A DNA stretch of 64,000 nt from Nocardia arthritidis (GCF_011801145.1 NZ_CP046172.1:8990001-9054000), one strand, 5' to 3'; shown: positions 55,218 through 64,000, counted from the stretch's first letter. The notes: a model not told the origin generated them from the letters alone. A program made the numbers and translations.

Positions 55218-56276
55218 ATGACGACAGCATCGGAGCTTCCGCACGGCTCGCGCTCGGCCGTACTGCGGGTGGCCGCGGTCATCGCCGAAACACCCGACAC
55301 CTGTTCGCTGGTCTTCGACGTGCCCGACGAGTTGTCCGCCAAATTCGCCTACCAGCCCGGCCAATTCCTCACCCTGCGCATCCCGAGCGAGCTGACCGGC
55401 TCGGTGGCGCGCTGCTATTCGCTGGCCAGCTCCCCGTTCACCGATGACCGGCCCAAGGTCACCGTCAAGCGCACCGTCGACGGCTACGGCTCGAACTGGT
55501 TGTGCGACAACGTGAAAGCCGGCGATCAGCTCGAAGTGCTGCCGCCCTCAGGGGTTTTCACGCCCAAGGACCTGGACGCCGATCTGCTGCTGTTCGGCGC
55601 GGGCAGTGGAATCACACCGGTGATGTCCATCCTCAAATCCGCGCTGGCCCGGGGCAACGGCCGAATCGTGCTGGTATACGCCAACCGCGACGCCGAATCG
55701 GTCATCTTCGCCACCGAACTGCGCGAGCTGGCCGACAAGAATCCGCAGCGGCTCACCGTAATTCACTGGCTGGAGCCGCTGCAGGGCCTGCCGACCGCCG
55801 ACGGACTCGCCACCCTGGTGACGCCGTACACGGATTTCGAGGCGTTCATGTGCGGGCCCAAACCGTTCATGGACCGCGTGCACGACGCACTGTCCCGGCT
55901 CGGCGTCCCGCGGGCGCGCACCCACGCCGAAATCTTCAATTCCCTTGCCGGAGACCCGTTCACCGACGCCGAGCCGGTCGAGGTCAGCGAGCAGGACGCG
56001 GCCGAGGCTGCCACCGTCGAGGTGGAACTCGACGGCGAGGTGCACGAGCTGAAGTGGCCGCGCAAGCAGACGCTGGTCGACATCATGCTGGCCAAGGGCA
56101 TCGACGTGCCCTACTCCTGCCAGGAGGGCGAGTGCGGCTCCTGCGCGTGCACGGTGCTGGAGGGCAAGGTCGAGATGGACAACTCCGAAATCCTGGACCC
56201 GGAGGATATCGAGAACGGCTACATCCTCGGCTGCCAGGCACATCCGGTGACCGACCGCCTGCGCATCCAGTTCTAG
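55218..56276 (+). CDS. kshB: 3-ketosteroid 9-alpha-hydroxylase, reductase subunit
   Basis: 352 residues from ATG 55218 (GAGAGGA upstream). FAD domain with RCYSLASSP, NADH domain with LLFGAGSGITPVMSILKSAL, and a C-terminal plant-type [2Fe-2S] ferredoxin with CQEGECGSC and the fourth Cys in GYILGC. The length and the C-terminal segment VEMDNSEILDPEDIENGYIL are typical of KshB (HmpA-like). It passes electrons from NADH to KshA, which opens steroid ring B. KshA is not in the window. Its TAG stop overlaps that of the convergent gene (CTAG). Confidence 0.9.
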   Translation: MTTASELPHGSRSAVLRVAAVIAETPDTCSLVFDVPDELSAKFAYQPGQFLTLRIPSELTGSVARCYSLASSPFTDDRPKVTVKRTVDGYGSNWLCDNVKAGDQLEVLPPSGVFTPKDLDADLLLFGAGSGITPVMSILKSALARGNGRIVLVYANRDAESVIFATELRELADKNPQRLTVIHWLEPLQGLPTADGLATLVTPYTDFEAFMCGPKPFMDRVHDALSRLGVPRARTHAEIFNSLAGDPFTDAEPVEVSEQDAAEAATVEVELDGEVHELKWPRKQTLVDIMLAKGIDVPYSCQEGECGSCACTVLEGKVEMDNSEILDPEDIENGYILGCQAHPVTDRLRIQF

Positions 56277-57013
56277 CGCGAACGGTAGTCGGCGCGCGTT
56301 TCGGCATCCAAATGCTCTGTGGCATAACTCAATGCGGTGCGGCCCAGCTTCGCGGCATTGACGTCGAGGAAGCCGGTGAGCAGGGTTCGATCGATCCGCT
56401 TACCCACCTCGCGCAGCATCCAGCCCAGCGCCTTCTGGATCAGGTCGCGGCGATCGTCGAGCAGTAACTCACTCAGCGCGAAGGTGGTCGACGCATCGCC
56501 CGCTTTGATGAACGCGAAGGTGGACAGCAGCGCGACCCGCCGCTCCCACAGCGAATCCGCTTGGGCCAGTTCGAAAAGCAGATCGCGAGGCCGGTCCAGC
56601 AGCCACGGCCCGATGATGTTCTCGGCCGAAACGTCCACCAGATCCCAGTTGTTCACCCGGCCGCGACGCACGGCGGCCAGATACCGGTCGACGATTCTGC
56701 GCTGCTCGACCTCGTCGGGTACGCCGCGCGACGCCCGCGCGAACCGGCCGTTGAGCAGCACCAGCCCGGCCAGCCGCTCCTCGTGCACCGGGCTGTCCAG
56801 CAGTAGGTCGATCTCGTCGAGCGGAAGTGCCGCAAAGCGTTTCGCGATCGAACGAGTCACCGGGACCCGCACGCCGATGAAGACATCGCCCGCACCGTAT
56901 TCGCCGGGCCCGGTCTTGAAAAAGCGCTGTAGCGCAATGGCATCGGCCGGATCGGCGACCTCGGCCAGCGCCGCCCGCACCTGCTGCGCCGTCGGAGCGC
57001 CGGGTCGGGTCAC
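56273..57013 (-). CDS. DNA alkylation repair protein (AlkD-like HEAT-repeat glycosylase)
   Basis: 246 residues of the DNA alkylation repair (PF08713) family: all-helical HEAT-like repeats including LQRFFKTGPGEYGAGDVFIG, VRVPVTRSIAKRF, the conserved NNWDLVDVSAENIIGPWLL and DLIQKALGWMLREVGKR. The Trp and Asp of the NNWDLVD segment correspond to the residues that contact the alkylated base in AlkD. Start overlaps the stop of the racemase gene (4 bases), so the two are co-translated. Confidence 0.88.
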   Translation of the reverse strand: MTRPGAPTAQQVRAALAEVADPADAIALQRFFKTGPGEYGAGDVFIGVRVPVTRSIAKRFAALPLDEIDLLLDSPVHEERLAGLVLLNGRFARASRGVPDEVEQRRIVDRYLAAVRRGRVNNWDLVDVSAENIIGPWLLDRPRDLLFELAQADSLWERRVALLSTFAFIKAGDASTTFALSELLLDDRRDLIQKALGWMLREVGKRIDRTLLTGFLDVNAAKLGRTALSYATEHLDAETRADYRSR

Positions 57014-57771
57014 GCCTGTGCGCCGAGAATCCGTCCGGGCTCGAAAGCGGCAGCGCTGCTTGGCAATTCGCCGGGGCGGCCGCTGTTGAAGACGAGCACC
57101 CCGCCGTTGCCGGTGGTCGGGCGGCCGAGTGCGTCCATGCGCCGAATCGTCTGCGCCGCAACGGCTTGCGCACTGTCGAAGAGCCGGACCGCATCGGGCA
57201 GCGCACCGACGATCGCGTCGAGCATCAGCGGATAGTGGGTGCAGCCCAGCACCACACCGTCCACGTCGGCGGGTGTCTGCTCGGCGGCGAGCCGGATCGC
57301 GTCCCGCGCGGCGGCCAGATCGCCCGCGTCGATCGCCTCGGCCAGGCCAGGGCAGGCGACGCCGACCACCTTCGCCTCACCGGCGAATCTGGCGATCAGA
57401 TCGGCCTGGTACCGGCTCGCGGTGGTGGCCACCGTCGCCCACACGGCCACCGAGGCGCACACCGCCGCGGCCGGTTTGATCGCGGGCACCGTGCCGATCA
57501 CCGGGATGTCCGGGCCGACCTCGGCGCGCACCTGCTCGAGCGCGGTGACGCTGGCGGTATTGCATGGCAGCACGATGACCTCGGCGCCCAATTCGATCGA
57601 ACGATGCGCGGTGCCGACCACCCGATCGATCGTCCACTGCTCCGGTTTCGGTCCCCACGGCATACCGTCGGGATCCAGTTGCAGCAGCAGATCCACATCG
57701 GGACGCAACTTGCGCAACCATGCCGCCGTCGGCAGCATGCCGAGACCCGAATCGATGAGCGCGACGATCAC
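57010..57771 (-). CDS. Glutamate/aspartate racemase family protein
   Basis: 253 residues. Two-domain racemase with the paired catalytic Cys motifs LPCNTAS near residue 69 and GCTHYP near 177, plus DSGLGMLP at the N-terminus where MurI has DSGVGGL. It converts L- to D-glutamate or a related amino acid. The neighbours are not cell-division or wall genes, and the start motif deviates from MurI, so this may be a second, specialised racemase rather than the essential enzyme. Confidence 0.8.
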   Translation of the reverse strand: MIVALIDSGLGMLPTAAWLRKLRPDVDLLLQLDPDGMPWGPKPEQWTIDRVVGTAHRSIELGAEVIVLPCNTASVTALEQVRAEVGPDIPVIGTVPAIKPAAAVCASVAVWATVATTASRYQADLIARFAGEAKVVGVACPGLAEAIDAGDLAAARDAIRLAAEQTPADVDGVVLGCTHYPLMLDAIVGALPDAVRLFDSAQAVAAQTIRRMDALGRPTTGNGGVLVFNSGRPGELPSSAAAFEPGRILGAQA

Positions 57772-57818
57772 ACGACCACCGTATTACAGTGCGGCGATCG
57801 ATCCCACACGGATCTGCG

Positions 57819-59030
57819 TCACTGGCTCGGCGCGAGCATCTCGTCGATCGCCGTACCGGCAGCGACGTTGGCCCGCGCCTTCATCACCTGCGGTGTCATA
57901 CCCGCCCCGACCACACCGGTCAGATGTCCGTGCTGGGCGTAGTAGGCCAGGAAGCGTTTGCCGTCGTCGGCGACGATATGCACGTCATCGGATGCCGACG
58001 GCGTACCGAGCGCTTGGATCTTCACGTCGTACTGGTCGCTCCAGAAATACGGCACCCGCGCCGCGGTCGGCGGTTCGGTGCCGAGCAGCGCGCAGGCCAG
58101 CAGCCTGGCCTGTTCGCCCGCGTTGGTCCAATGCTCGACCCGTTTGCGAATTCCGGTGTCGTGCAACCACGCCGCGACATCGCCGACCGCCCACACCCCG
58201 TCGGCCGAGGTGCGGCCGACCTCATCGGCGAGCACGCCGCCGCCGTCCGCCGGATCGGCGAGCGCGATACCGGAACCGGCCAGCCATTCGGTCATCGGAC
58301 GCGAACCGATACCGATCACCACCAGGTTCGTCTGCACCTCGGCGCCGTCGGACAGCCGCGCGGCACGAACCCGTTCCGCACTGTCGGCGACAAAGGTGTC
58401 CAGCCCGATCCCGCAGCGCAGATCGACACCCGCGGCCACATGCAGGCGCGCCACCAGCGCGCCGACCTCGGTGCCGAGCACGCCCGCCAGCGGTACGGGT
58501 TGCGGTTCCACCAGTACGACATCGAGTCCGCTCGCCCGGAAACTCGCCGCGAGCTCGCAGCCGATGAATCCGGCGCCGACCACGAGCGCCCTACTGACAC
58601 CGGCCAATTCGGCACGCAGCGCACTCGCGTCGGCGTGCCCGCGCAGCACGTGCACGCCGCCGAGATCCGGCAGCCCGGGTAACCGGCGCGGGCGCAGGCC
58701 GGTCGCGATGATCAGCTGGTCGTAGGCCAGCGACCCGCCGTCGGCCAGTTCGACCCGGCGCGCCTCGGTATCCACGCCGACCGCCGCGGCGTCCAGGCGC
58801 AGCTCGATCCGCTTCTCGGCGAAAAACGCCGCGGGCCGCAGCGTGGTGTCATCGGTTTCGCCGCGCACGAATTGCTTGGACAGCGGCGGCCGGTCGTACG
58901 GCAGCCGCGCCTCGTCACCTACCAAAACGAGCCGGCCCGCGTATCCGGCCCGCCGCAACTCCTCCGCGGTACGAAGTCCGGCGAGCCCGGCGCCGACGAT
59001 CACGATCGGGGCTTTTTCGGAAGGCGACAC
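57819..59030 (-). CDS. NAD(P)H-dependent FAD ferredoxin/rubredoxin reductase
   Basis: 403 residues. FAD motif IVIVGAGLAGLRTAEELRRA, NAD motif ALVVGAGFIGCELAASFRAS near residue 147, ATG loop IIATGLRPRRLPGL and the second FAD motif GVWAVGDVAAW near 280. This is the layout of BphA4/RhlR-type reductases that supply ferredoxins of cytochromes P450 and dioxygenases. No ferredoxin or P450 gene is next to it. Confidence 0.9.
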   Translation of the reverse strand: MSPSEKAPIVIVGAGLAGLRTAEELRRAGYAGRLVLVGDEARLPYDRPPLSKQFVRGETDDTTLRPAAFFAEKRIELRLDAAAVGVDTEARRVELADGGSLAYDQLIIATGLRPRRLPGLPDLGGVHVLRGHADASALRAELAGVSRALVVGAGFIGCELAASFRASGLDVVLVEPQPVPLAGVLGTEVGALVARLHVAAGVDLRCGIGLDTFVADSAERVRAARLSDGAEVQTNLVVIGIGSRPMTEWLAGSGIALADPADGGGVLADEVGRTSADGVWAVGDVAAWLHDTGIRKRVEHWTNAGEQARLLACALLGTEPPTAARVPYFWSDQYDVKIQALGTPSASDDVHIVADDGKRFLAYYAQHGHLTGVVGAGMTPQVMKARANVAAGTAIDEMLAPSQ

Positions 59031-59226
59031 GAACTCACCCTAACGTCTGCTTGGTTGAACCCGACAGTGGCGGCGGTCACATGCCAGCGATCATGACATG
59101 CCGCGCCACTGCCCGTCGCCACCCCCGTGAATTTGACGCATCAATCGTATCCATCCGGATATTGATCGGGCGGTCAATCAGGTTTATACCGGAAACAGGA
59201 CATAATCCGAGCCCAAGGAGGCACAT

Positions 59227-59586
59227 ATGTTCACCGATAGCCGCGCACAGCACTTCCTGGTAACCGTGCTTGGCGTGATCACCGCACTGTCCCCGATCTG
59301 GGTGACGCACAGCGACAAGACCATGTGGTCGCTGATCGTGCTCGGCGTGCTCATCGCGCTCACCGGTCTGGTGCAGATGTACCGGTCCGTCGGGGCGCTC
59401 GGCGATTACGCGCTCGGAGTCTTCGGCGTGCTGCTGTTCATCTCGCCGTGGGTAATGGACTTCGCGAGCGACCACAAGGGCGCATCCTGGACGGCATGGG
59501 TAGTCGGAGTGGTGACGGTGGTGGCCGCGCTGGCGGCGCTGCCGATGGTGTCGGGTCGCCTGGACAAGATGGTGCCGCATCACTGA
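59227..59586 (+). CDS. SPW-repeat membrane protein
   Basis: 119 residues, AAGGAGG 7 nt upstream of ATG 59227. Four membrane helices with two SPW repeats (PF03779-type): ALSPIWVTHS and FISPWVMDFASDHKG. Function of the family is unknown. Its stop overlaps the start of the TetR gene (TGATG), so the regulator is translated by coupling. Confidence 0.87.
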   Translation: MFTDSRAQHFLVTVLGVITALSPIWVTHSDKTMWSLIVLGVLIALTGLVQMYRSVGALGDYALGVFGVLLFISPWVMDFASDHKGASWTAWVVGVVTVVAALAALPMVSGRLDKMVPHH

Positions 59587-60233
59587 TGCAGATGCCGATA
59601 CCCAGAAGGCCCGGGAAATCGGGTCGAGCGGGGCGCCGCCGTTCCGCGAAGGTGGACGGCGACGCCCGTCAGCTCATCCTGGACGCGGCCGAGAAACTCT
59701 TCGCCGCACAGGGTTTCGACGCCACCGCGACCGCGGCCATCGCGGCCGCCGCCGAGGTGCCGAAGGGCCTCGTCTTCTATTATTTTCCGACCAAGGATTC
59801 GATCCTGTCCGCGCTGATGGCCGAGCGGGTGCCCGCCGCGCCGATCGATGACATCGGCACCGTTGTAGCACCGGGCGATCCGGCCACCAGCCTGGTGAAC
59901 CTGGACGCCGCGCTCAACCTGCGCGATCACCACTCCTCGGTGCTGCGGGTGATCATGTGGCGCGAGGCCGACACCCATCCGGACGTGCGGCGTCAACTGC
60001 GCAAGCTGCGCGATCAACTGCTCGACGTCACGGCGCGGGTGCTACAGGCCAGCGCGCCGGATCCGGTGCGCCCCGGCACCATTCGAGCCTGCGCGGCCGC
60101 CTGGGTTTCCGCGATGTTCGCGATCGCGAGCACCGATCGCTTGCACGCGCTCGACGGAGTTCCGATGCCGACGGCGGAGGAGATCTTGAACGTCGCGCAG
60201 GTGGTCGCCGCGGGGATGACGCACCTCGGCTGA
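59586..60233 (+). CDS. TetR-family regulator
   Basis: 215 residues. Basic N-terminus (IPRRPGKSGRAGRRRSAK), helix-turn-helix at about 30-75 (ILDAAEKLFAAQGFDATATA, AIAAAAEVPKGLVFYYFPTK) and a helical C-terminal domain. Overlaps the SPW-repeat gene, so that gene is a likely member of its regulon. Ligand unknown. Confidence 0.87.
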   Translation: MQMPIPRRPGKSGRAGRRRSAKVDGDARQLILDAAEKLFAAQGFDATATAAIAAAAEVPKGLVFYYFPTKDSILSALMAERVPAAPIDDIGTVVAPGDPATSLVNLDAALNLRDHHSSVLRVIMWREADTHPDVRRQLRKLRDQLLDVTARVLQASAPDPVRPGTIRACAAAWVSAMFAIASTDRLHALDGVPMPTAEEILNVAQVVAAGMTHLG

Positions 60234-60331
60234 GCTGGTCTTTCGACCAAAAGTTATCAACACCCCTGGAGTTGTCCCCAATCGGTGATCGGGTGGTTGT
60301 CGCGGTGCCTGCGGCGGCCGAGGATCGCGAT

Positions 60332-61207
60332 ATGGATGCACCGCAACTGATCTCGCGCAACCCGGCGCGGCCGCCGGGCTCGCGATATCCACGTCCGGAT
60401 GCGGCGTCCGCCGACCGCACCCCTGCCGGTCGGCATCTGCTGCGTGTGCGGGCGATCGCCGAACTCATGCCCGCCGGCGCGGCCACAAGCCACGCTTCGG
60501 CGGCAGTACTGCACCGGTTGCCCGTCCGGGCGCCCCGGTTCGATCGCGTCCATCTCACCCGCAAGACCAGCAACGGAGGATGTATGGGCGGCCAGATCGT
60601 CATGCACTCGGCCGAATTCGCGCCGGATGAGGTCACGATCGTCAACGGCATCCGGGTCACCACCCCGCCGCGCACGGTCATCGATATCGCCAGATGGGAG
60701 GGATTCGAGCAGGCCGTCATCGTCGGCGATGCGGCACTGCACCGCGGCCTGACCACCGCCGATGAACTCCGCGAGCATCTGCGCCGGGCCGAACACCGGC
60801 CCGGCTATCGCAAAGCGGCGCAAGTGATTTCGTTCCTGGACGGCCGCAGCGAATGCGTGGGCGAATCGCGCAGCCGGGTCGCGATGCACCGCGCGGGCCT
60901 GCCCGCACCAGAGCTGCAGGCCTTCGTCCTCACCGAGGCGGGCGAGCCGGTCGGCCCGGTCGACTTCCTCTTCGACGACCTCGGCGTCATCGGCGAATTC
61001 GATCGAAAAGACCATAGCCACAACGGTTTACCGCAGTCGGCGGCCGCCGGCCATGTCACCGATGCCGAACTGCGCGCCATGGGCTGGTCGGTGGTCCGCT
61101 GGACCTGGGATGACCTGGACGATCCCGACGAACTGCCGCAGTTGCTGCGCACGGCCGCCACCACCGGGCCGCGCCGCGGTTCGTGGCGGGCGACACCGCG
61201 TACCTAA
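60332..61207 (+). CDS. DUF559/AbiEi-like protein with abnormal N-terminus
   Basis: 291 residues from ATG 60332 (GAGG 8 nt upstream). From about residue 33 on it follows a large actinobacterial family: HLLRVRAIAELMPAGAATSH, TPPRTVIDIARWEGFEQAVI, SECVGESRSRVAMHRAGLPA and a C-terminal nuclease-like GVIGEFDRKD...VRWTWDDLDD. The family's N-terminal winged helix is not read in this frame; fragments resembling it (RDIHVRMRR) occur in another frame near 60385-60410. Either a frameshift and small deletion or a shortened variant. Confidence 0.7.
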   Translation: MDAPQLISRNPARPPGSRYPRPDAASADRTPAGRHLLRVRAIAELMPAGAATSHASAAVLHRLPVRAPRFDRVHLTRKTSNGGCMGGQIVMHSAEFAPDEVTIVNGIRVTTPPRTVIDIARWEGFEQAVIVGDAALHRGLTTADELREHLRRAEHRPGYRKAAQVISFLDGRSECVGESRSRVAMHRAGLPAPELQAFVLTEAGEPVGPVDFLFDDLGVIGEFDRKDHSHNGLPQSAAAGHVTDAELRAMGWSVVRWTWDDLDDPDELPQLLRTAATTGPRRGSWRATPRT

Positions 61208-62019
61208 TGGGTCAGGAATTCGATGACATCGGAGGTGAAACGCGCATGCTTGAGCACACCCGTATGCGTCGCGTCGGGATAGATGGTCAAGCGCGAGTCG
61301 GGAATTCCATCCGCCGTGCGACGGAAATTCTCCGTCGAATAGTAGGCGTCGCGCTCCCCGCCGATCACCAGGGTCGGCGCGGCGATCTTGCCGAGCCGAT
61401 CGCCGATGTCGAAATCGTCCTCGGCCCGAGCGAAGGCCAGCGTATCGGCCGGATTCAGCGGCCGCACAAGCGGATCGAGCAGCCACATGGCGGCGGTGGC
61501 GACCCGGCTCAGCGCGGGCGAGGAGAACAGCGCGTCGGACAGCAGGTGCAGCGCGCGGCGGCCCTCATAGGCCGCCCGCGCGTACCGCATCTGCGAGGCG
61601 CGGGCCGCCTCCTCCAACCGGTAGCCGGACGACACCACCACCAGCTTGCGCACCTCGGCCGGATAGTCCGCGGCCAACTGCAGACCCACCGAACCCCCCG
61701 AGGACATGCCGATCACATCGACCGGGCCGCCGAATTCGGCGGCCAGCGCCTCGGCGTGCTGCCCGGCGATATCGCGCATGGTGGTGCCCTCGGGCATCCG
61801 CGGCGCGCGATTCACCGCGTACACCCGGAAATGCCGGGCCAGCGGCGCCAGCATCCTGATCTCCGCCTCACGCATCCAGCCGCGCGGGTTGGCGTGATCG
61901 GGGGTGAACCAGCGCAGGAAAACCAGCGGCCGCCCCGCACCGAGCGCCAGATACGGCAACCCGTGCTTCAACGCGCCGGTACTGACCCCAAGCTCGGCGG
62001 CGAGGGGAGACTTGCCCAT
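61204..62019 (-). CDS. Alpha/beta hydrolase
   Basis: 271 residues from ATG 62019 with GGAGGA 4-5 nt upstream. Alpha/beta hydrolase fold with nucleophile elbow GMSSGGSVG near residue 107, acid in GGERDAYYS near 222 and His in PDATHTGVL near 250. Probably a small-substrate esterase or epoxide-hydrolase-type enzyme; not predictable further. Converges with the previous gene, their stops overlapping. Confidence 0.85.
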   Translation of the reverse strand: MGKSPLAAELGVSTGALKHGLPYLALGAGRPLVFLRWFTPDHANPRGWMREAEIRMLAPLARHFRVYAVNRAPRMPEGTTMRDIAGQHAEALAAEFGGPVDVIGMSSGGSVGLQLAADYPAEVRKLVVVSSGYRLEEAARASQMRYARAAYEGRRALHLLSDALFSSPALSRVATAAMWLLDPLVRPLNPADTLAFARAEDDFDIGDRLGKIAAPTLVIGGERDAYYSTENFRRTADGIPDSRLTIYPDATHTGVLKHARFTSDVIEFLTH

Positions 62020-62164
62020 GGTTCCTCCGAATTCTCCGATGGGTACTGCGCAGCTCACGACCCGGCCCGGGACCGGTTGCTACACGTTAATCGGCGCCAT
62101 CCGCGGTCGGTAAAGGGCCACCGACTCCCCGCCGGGTATCGCCGATTTGCTCTACCCTGGCGTC

Positions 62165-62767
62165 ATGCGCCCCGCAGCTGTCGCGATCCTCGCGGCTGTC
62201 CTACCGCTGGCGGCATGTGGCTCATCGACCACCTCCCCATCGAGTGCGCCGCCGACCACACCCACCGCGACGAACCTGCCCGCCACCGGTGGGCCATCGG
62301 TGACCATCACCAATCCCACCCCGGTGACCCCGACCCCATCCGATGTACCCGCCTGTGCGACAGACGATCTCACGGTGACGGCCGGTCGCGGATCGGGAGC
62401 GGCCGGACATATCTACACGCAGCTGGTCTTCACGAATTCGGGCAAGGCCGCCTGCACGCTCTTCGGCTATCCGGGCGTCTCGCTGGCCACCGGATCGCCG
62501 CCCGCGACGATCGGCCCCGGTGCGGAACGGGATACCAACAGCGGCAGCCCGCAATTGGTCACCCTCGCCCCCGGCGCCGCCGCCGAGACCACCGTCCGCT
62601 ACGCCCAGGCGGGCAACTTCGACTGCACGCGCACCCCCGCCCAGTTCCTGTTGATCTACCCGCCCAACCAAACCGCGTCCACCACAGTGCCTTTCAACGC
62701 GGACGCCTGCACGAACCCGCCGATCGCCCTACTCCAGGTCGGCTTCGTGAAGCCGAGCGGCCAGTAG
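62165..62767 (+). CDS. DUF4232-type lipoprotein
   Basis: 200 residues from ATG 62165. Lipoprotein signal MRPAAVAILAAVLPLAACGS with lipobox LAAC, a Ser/Thr/Pro-rich tether (about 20-60) and a DUF4232-like beta domain: CATDDLTVTAGRGSGAAGHI, LVFTNSGKAACTLFGYPGVS and C-terminal PFNADACTNPP. Four Cys in the domain can form two disulfides. Widespread in actinobacteria, function unknown. Confidence 0.85.
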   Translation: MRPAAVAILAAVLPLAACGSSTTSPSSAPPTTPTATNLPATGGPSVTITNPTPVTPTPSDVPACATDDLTVTAGRGSGAAGHIYTQLVFTNSGKAACTLFGYPGVSLATGSPPATIGPGAERDTNSGSPQLVTLAPGAAAETTVRYAQAGNFDCTRTPAQFLLIYPPNQTASTTVPFNADACTNPPIALLQVGFVKPSGQ

Positions 62768-62792
62768 CCGTTCGACGGCCGCCGAGCCGGAA

Positions 62793-62833
62793 CCCGGTCG
62801 GTACCAAACCCTTTCGGCTCGATACCGACCGGG
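62793..62833. terminator. Bidirectional terminator hairpin
   Basis: Eleven-base perfect stem CCCGGTCGGTA / TACCGACCGGG with a 19-base loop, between the convergent lipoprotein gene and the elongation factor gene. Confidence 0.6.
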
Positions 62834-62838
62834 CGGAT

Positions 62839-64000
62839 TCAGCTCGCCTTGCCGATGATCGTCCGCTGCACCTCGGCCGGAACCGCGGCGTACGAGTCGA
62901 ACACCATTGTGTAGCTCGCCCGGCCCTGCGTCCTGGACCGCAGATCACCGATATAGCCGAACATCTCGGCCAGCGGGACCAGCGCCTCGACGACGCGAGC
63001 GCCCGCGCGTTCGGCCATGGCATGGATCTGGCCGCGGCGGGCACTCAGATCACCCATCACCTCGCCGAGGTAGCGCTCCGGCGTCACCACCTCGACCCGC
63101 ATGATCGGTTCCAGCAGTACGGGATTCGCCTTCGTCATCGCATCACGGACGGCATGCGCCGCCGCGGTCCGGAACGCGAGATCGGACGAATCCTTCACGT
63201 GCGCGGCGCCATCGAGCAGCACCACCCGAAGATTAACCACCGGATAGCCTGCCAGCACGCCGCTCTGCATGGCGTCCTGTGCGCCCGCGTCGACCGCGGG
63301 GAGGTACTCCCGCGGCACCCGTCCGCCGGACACCCGGCTCTCGAACTCGTAGATCGCGCCATCGTCGCCGACGAACGGTTCCACCGCGAGCACCACCTTG
63401 GCGAACTGACCCGAACCGCCGTGCTGCTTGCGCAGGGTGAATTCGAGCCGTCGCACCGGACGGGTGATGGTCTCGCGGTAGGCCACCCGCGGCTTACCGA
63501 CATTGGCGGCGACATCGAATTCGCGACGCAGCCGATCCACCATGATCTCGAGCATGAGCTCGCCCATACCGCCGATCACGGTCTGGCCGGTCTCCGGATC
63601 CTGCCGCACCGAGAACGTCGGATCCTCCTCGGCCAGCAGCCGGATCGCGGTACCCAGCTTGTCCTGATCGGAGCGGGTCCTCGGCTCGATCGCGACCTCG
63701 ATCACCGGTTCGGGGAAGGTCATGGCCTCCAGCACGATCTGATGCTGCGGATCGCACAGGGTGTCACCGGTCGTGGTGTCCTTCAGGCCGATCGCGGCAC
63801 AGATATGCCCGGCCCGCGCCTCCTCGATCGGGTACTCCTTGTTCGAGTGCATCTGAAACAGCTTGCCCAGCCGCTCCTTTCGCCCCTTGGTCGAGTTGAG
63901 AACCGCCGAACCCGATGCCGCGCACCCGGAGTACACCCGCAAATAGGTGAGCTTGCCGAAGAACGGATGCACCGCGACCTTGAAGGCCAGCGCCGCGAAC
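62839..64000 (-). CDS. Elongation factor G, C-terminal part (5' end outside window)
   Basis: 387 codons of an EF-G: start of domain II ([20 protein letters not shown]), [20 protein letters not shown], domain [23 protein letters not shown], domain [22 protein letters not shown] with [10 protein letters not shown], domain V with [20 protein letters not shown]. It ends about as EF-G does. rpsL, rpsG and tuf, which flank the main fusA, are not visible downstream, and residues such as [16 protein letters not shown] (HLDI in standard EF-G) differ, so this may be a paralogue of the FusA2 type. The GTPase domain lies beyond the window. Confidence 0.9.
   Translation of the reverse strand, partial: FAALAFKVAVHPFFGKLTYLRVYSGCAASGSAVLNSTKGRKERLGKLFQMHSNKEYPIEEARAGHICAAIGLKDTTTGDTLCDPQHQIVLEAMTFPEPVIEVAIEPRTRSDQDKLGTAIRLLAEEDPTFSVRQDPETGQTVIGGMGELMLEIMVDRLRREFDVAANVGKPRVAYRETITRPVRRLEFTLRKQHGGSGQFAKVVLAVEPFVGDDGAIYEFESRVSGGRVPREYLPAVDAGAQDAMQSGVLAGYPVVNLRVVLLDGAAHVKDSSDLAFRTAAAHAVRDAMTKANPVLLEPIMRVEVVTPERYLGEVMGDLSARRGQIHAMAERAGARVVEALVPLAEMFGYIGDLRSRTQGRASYTMVFDSYAAVPAEVQRTIIGKAS

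Overview
The window is GC-rich actinobacterial DNA with frequent GTG/TTG starts and many ATGA/GTGA stop-start overlaps. A mycofactocin locus, a KstR-type operator in front of kshB, an F420-type flavin/deazaflavin reductase and the accD1-accA1-fadE19-maoC-citE gene order known from mycobacteria point to the mycolic-acid actinomycetes, most likely Nocardia or a close relative (inference; no rRNA or core marker is present).

Layout. Positions 1-9422 (minus) hold the first 3140 residues of a nonribosomal peptide synthetase, C-A-T-C-A-T-C-A, which runs off the left edge; its second and third A domains look Thr- and Ser-specific. Then come cobM and a PPOX/F420-type reductase (9.8-11.0 kb), a truncated-looking small gene next to a HigBA-like toxin-antitoxin pair (11.1-12.1 kb), an FtsX-type ABC exporter divergent from a NarL-type two-component system (12.1-15.9 kb), a secreted protein, a secreted lipase and small or regulatory genes (16-20 kb).

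From 20.1 to 32.1 kb lies a catabolic block: a LysR regulator divergent from an MHS-family symporter and 3-hydroxybutyrate dehydrogenase, then a TetR regulator divergent from a tightly coupled operon for methylcrotonyl-CoA carboxylase (accD1/accA1), acyl-CoA dehydrogenase, MaoC hydratase, CitE-like lyase and acetoacetyl-CoA synthetase. Together they fit leucine/isovalerate breakdown to acetoacetate and its re-activation, plus ketone-body uptake and oxidation. A strong hairpin closes the operon.

At 32.4-35.3 kb three translationally coupled genes form the most novel-looking cassette: an 82-residue His-rich small protein, an HExxH-type putative peptide beta-hydroxylase, and an aldo/keto reductase whose N-terminal extension resembles the small protein. 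This could be an undescribed RiPP-like modification system.

35.4-49.3 kb is mixed: tiny ORFs, a Ser/Thr kinase with a repetitive linker and C-terminal membrane domain, a DJ-1 protein, two adjacent regulators each carrying two TetR-type domains, SRPBCC, a serine hydrolase lipoprotein, a subtilisin inhibitor, a carboxymuconolactone decarboxylase behind a MerR-type 19-bp-spacer promoter, a membrane protein, an Hsp31-like protein, an aldo/keto reductase and an XRE/TPR regulator.

49.5-54.2 kb (minus) is a mycofactocin locus: mftA (35 aa), a fused mftB-mftC, mftF and mftG. No mftD, mftE or recognisable mftR is in the window. It is divergent from a TetR gene and kshB (3-ketosteroid 9-alpha-hydroxylase reductase), which has a KstR-type box. 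56.3-64 kb holds DNA alkylation repair, a Glu/Asp racemase, a ferredoxin reductase, an SPW-repeat membrane protein, a TetR, a DUF559/AbiEi-like protein, an alpha/beta hydrolase, a DUF4232-like lipoprotein and the C-terminal part of an elongation factor G that runs off the right edge. I saw no tRNA, rRNA, CRISPR array, insertion sequence or prophage.
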